21,625 bases of DNA, taken from the IMG/VR virus record IMGVR_UViG_3300009695_000024, positions 1-21,625 of that record; one strand, 5' to 3'. Under the pieces are notes generated by a model. That model was given only the letters and a program-made list of their open reading frames with translations. It searched no databases and was not told the origin of the DNA. Shown piece after piece: positions 19,882 through 21,625 of the stretch (position 1 is the stretch's first letter; the number at the start of each line of letters is the position of its first letter). A program made the translations under genes and the position numbers. The DNA comes from a virus.

Positions 19882-20586
19882 TTAGTATCGTATATTTTTA
19901 TCAAGACCCAATTTATCAAACATGGCAAGCGTTTCTGGCATACCTGCACCCACGCCTTTACCAAAAAAGAATAAATCTTCCATTATTGACCAGTTTGCCA
20001 TTCCTGTGCGATATTTCATGTCGTTTTTACTGCACCAAGCAATCATAGCACTCCTGATCAAAGACGTCGAAATAACTATGTCATGGTCTTCATAAACCCT
20101 ATCCGCCGCAGTAGGCTCTATTTCGTAGTTTTCTGCCGGAAAATTGGTTTTTGCGTCCCTGCCTTTAAATTTCAGAGCCATTCTATCATACTCTTTAGCG
20201 GCTCCAATCTCGGAATCCCAATAACTAAGATTTCTTTTCCCATTTATCCCAATACATGATGTCCATTTACCATCCGTTCCAAATTTCGACACACCTCTAT
20301 ATTGGCTCGATTTTGCTTTTATTTTTTTTTCATCATCCACCACAACCTCTACTTTGCTTATGCGCTTCTTTGGGGCTTTTTTGCTATCCTGCTTCACTGG
20401 TTCAGGTACGATATCCTCTTTCGGCACATGTGCCACCATTTCTACGGATAATGCATGCTTGTCAGCCTCCGCGATTCTATCCTGCATAGACATTCCGGCT
20501 CCTTTCGCCATCTTTGCCTCCTGTTCTGCTATTTGCCTCTGCCTTTTCTCTGCCATCCAGTCCGAAATCTTACTATTGTCGTCCAT
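19882..20586 (-). CDS. AP2-domain protein, first gene of the early operon
   Basis: A 234-residue protein. Residues about 92-151 are an AP2 domain (SSQYRGVSKFGTDGKW; EIGAAKEYDRMALKFKG; KTNFPAENYE), the same type as in the two HNH endonucleases, so it likely binds DNA. The N-terminal 60 residues are helical and charged (MAEKRQRQIAEQEAKMAKG) and may form a coiled coil; Lys-rich stretches follow. The C-terminal 85 residues are helical and not recognised (RSAMIAWCSKNDMKYR; MANWSIMEDLFFFGKG). No nuclease is attached. Being first in a long early operon and under its own structured leader, it may be a regulator, which is inference. Start 20586 is preferred because an upstream frame start lies within the leader. 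Confidence 0.75.
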   Translation of the reverse strand: MDDNSKISDWMAEKRQRQIAEQEAKMAKGAGMSMQDRIAEADKHALSVEMVAHVPKEDIVPEPVKQDSKKAPKKRISKVEVVVDDEKKIKAKSSQYRGVSKFGTDGKWTSCIGINGKRNLSYWDSEIGAAKEYDRMALKFKGRDAKTNFPAENYEIEPTAADRVYEDHDIVISTSLIRSAMIAWCSKNDMKYRTGMANWSIMEDLFFFGKGVGAGMPETLAMFDKLGLDKNIRY

Positions 20587-20686
20587 TGTAATATTTTTAA
20601 AATAGAAAAACCTCCAAGGGAGCAAGTAGAGAATTGCCACACCTCAAAGGTTTCTGTAAAATAAGTTTCGTGGGTCTCTACTCCCG
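20584..20686 (-). promoter_or_regulatory. Pseudoknotted mRNA leader of the AP2-domain gene
   Basis: On the minus strand helix a is GGGAGTAGAGA (20685-20675) paired with TCTCTA and CTCCC (20632-20627 and 20622-20618), 11 bp with a 4-base bulge. Helix b is AAACCT (20653-20648) with AGGTTT (20613-20608), 6 bp. The order is a, b, a', b'. TTTTAAA precedes the ATG by nine bases, as in the other two leaders. Confidence 0.65.
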
Positions 20687-20692
20687 AAAGCA

Positions 20693-20723
20693 CAAAGATA
20701 ACATTAATTTTCGAATAAACAAT
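20693..20723 (-). promoter_or_regulatory. Promoter of the AP2-headed early operon
   Basis: On the minus strand ATTG (20723-20720), 19 bases, TATCTTTG (20700-20693). The predicted first transcribed base, about 20686, is next to the first base of the pseudoknot (20685). It drives the chain that runs to about 17560. Confidence 0.8.
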
Positions 20724-20749
20724 AGTAAATCACAAATAAATAAAACAAT

Positions 20750-20869
20750 CTACATAAATCTACATATTTAAGTTTTACTATAAATATTGTTATCATACGC
20801 TAATATGTAGAAAAACTACATATTTTAACTTTATGTATTGCATATTTTTGCAAGAAAAACTACATTTTA
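20750..20869. repeat. CTACATA-type direct and inverted repeats
   Basis: CTACAT begins at 20750, 20760, 20816 and 20860, and the inverse TATGTAG is at 20804-20810. AATATGTAG and CTACATATT (20802-20810 and 20816-20824) make a 9-bp hairpin with a 5-A loop. The word also recurs at 21071-21077 (inverse) and 21474-21480. In AT-rich DNA some repetition is expected, but the clustering near the early promoter suggests protein-binding sites. Confidence 0.5.
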
Positions 20870-21281
20870 TGTATCTTGTGCATAAAAATTACTCTGCGAT
20901 CAAAATTTTCATCTATACATTAAAAAATCACATGGAAGGCAAAAGGTGTTTATTGCGTTGTTGGGTTGAATTTTAAGTACTATTCTTAATATTATGTTTA
21001 TGTCGTTCAATGAATGTAGTGAAGGCACTTTTATAAAGTGTTTCAGTATTATGTATGTTCAACTTACATATATGTAGTATATGTATTATACACATACATA
21101 TTATATATAGGTTACATATATATCCCTTACAGTAACATCAGTTACATTATTTAACTCTAATATATTGATTGTCAGCAAAAAAAATGCAATGTAGTTATAT
21201 ATTTCACATACTTCGATCCTTCATCAGCTTCATTAAGCCCGATCCAAGGCATAATCCACAAATCACGAACACCAGAATTGA

Positions 21282-21311
21282 GTAGGGTTAGTAATATTGG
21301 TACAACCCTAC
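21282..21311. repeat. 8-bp inverted repeat next to the tandem array
   Basis: GTAGGGTT (21282-21289) and AACCCTAC (21304-21311) are perfect inverse copies around a 14-base loop. The right arm overlaps the first copy of the 10-bp tandem repeats. It may be a hairpin or a protein-binding site. Confidence 0.5.
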
Positions 21312-21346
21312 CAGTACCGACCAGTAGCCACCAGTACCTACCAGTT
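21310..21346 (+). repeat. Four-copy 10-bp tandem repeat (iteron-like)
   Basis: ACCAGTACCG, ACCAGTAGCC, ACCAGTACCT and a partial ACCAGTT follow without spacers. The period is 10 bp, one helical turn, so a protein bound to each copy would sit on the same DNA face. This is the look of iterons or operator arrays. It lies in the noncoding region beside an inverted repeat. Confidence 0.65.
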
Positions 21347-21625
21347 GAAAATCAGAAAAATAAAAAAATTCAGAAAATTTCAAAATAATAAAAAATGTCT
21401 CGGAATCGGAAGGCGCGCGTCCTCAAAATTTTTAAAGGGGGGTGTACCCAGTGGCCTGTGTCCCGTCACATACCTACATAATATTACATTTATTAGTTGT
21501 TATTAGCACATATACGTGTTATATGTATAGCTTAAACCATTTGATTGATAATCAGATAGCTGTAAATTTTAAGTGAGTATAATGTATTATGTATGTTAAA
21601 ATTTCAGCTTAAACTCACACGTTTC

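Larger units (their letters stand above)
20701..21625. other. AT-rich noncoding region, possible origin or control region
   Basis: No convincing gene is seen in these 0.9 kb. There is a short plus-strand frame at 21297-21506, but it covers the repeats and a low-complexity stretch and is not supported. The region holds CTACATA-type repeats, a 9-bp hairpin, a palindrome TACATATATGTA at 21065-21076, an 8-bp inverted repeat and a 10-bp tandem array. It sits directly upstream of the early operon and is a candidate replication origin, packaging/terminus site or regulatory region; nothing decides between these. Confidence 0.5.

Noticed and set aside
20587-20640. Longer start for the AP2 gene (18 extra residues)
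   Set aside because: It would lie in the pseudoknot leader, and the ATG at 20586 has the same TTTTAAA-N9 context as the other two leaders.
21297-21506. Plus-strand 69-residue open frame in the noncoding region
   Set aside because: It starts in the tandem repeat, crosses an A-rich low-complexity stretch, has no promoter and its composition is explained by the repeats.

Overview
The window reads as part of a tailed double-stranded DNA phage (or prophage) of a Bacteroidetes host. The phage call rests on a complete large terminase, a portal protein, a scaffold, an HK97-type capsid gene, a D5/P4-type helicase and free-standing HNH-AP2 endonucleases. The host call rests on promoters of the form TTTG-N19/20-TANNTTTG placed just before operons, on start sites without Shine-Dalgarno sequences but rich in A/T, and on protein families I know mainly from Bacteroidetes and their phages (DUF3127-like ssDNA-binding protein; the small protein between terminase and portal).

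Layout. 1-3567 (minus) is a virion operon: scaffold, head fibre/decoration-like protein, major capsid protein, a neck-like protein with an N-terminal bacterial-repeat domain, another connector-like protein and the start of a membrane protein (possible holin). A divergent promoter region (3568-3720) separates it from a short plus-strand operon (3721-8109): terminase, small protein, portal and two unknown genes, ending in a strong terminator. From 8154 to 20693 everything is on the minus strand. Read in the direction of transcription it holds: an AP2-domain protein and a degenerate HNH protein heading a long chain of small overlapping genes (YopX-like, HEXXH peptidase, zinc ribbons); a nucleotide-modification-like protein; an HNH-AP2 cassette; the D5 helicase; more small genes; a replication-accessory operon with the ssDNA-binding protein; a structured RNA with tRNA-Leu features; a T5 A1-like metallophosphoesterase; and a second HNH-AP2 cassette. 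20701-21625 is about 0.9 kb of AT-rich noncoding DNA with CTACATA-type repeats, a hairpin and a four-copy 10-bp tandem repeat (possible origin or control region).

The strongest unexplained signals are RNA-level. (1) Three leaders, upstream of the two HNH-AP2 genes and the AP2-only gene, start with the same H-type pseudoknot. Its first helix has an entirely different sequence in each copy but stays paired, while a second AAACC/GGTTT helix and a TTTTAAA-N9-ATG start region are kept. (2) A 178-nt RNA has a tRNA-Leu acceptor stem, D-arm, long variable arm and T-arm, but where the anticodon arm should be it has about 100 nt that can fold as interlocking helices. (3) Four early promoters share an extended AATAAATRYATTATCTTTG block. 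All coordinates and pairings were worked out by eye; no searches or folding programs were run.
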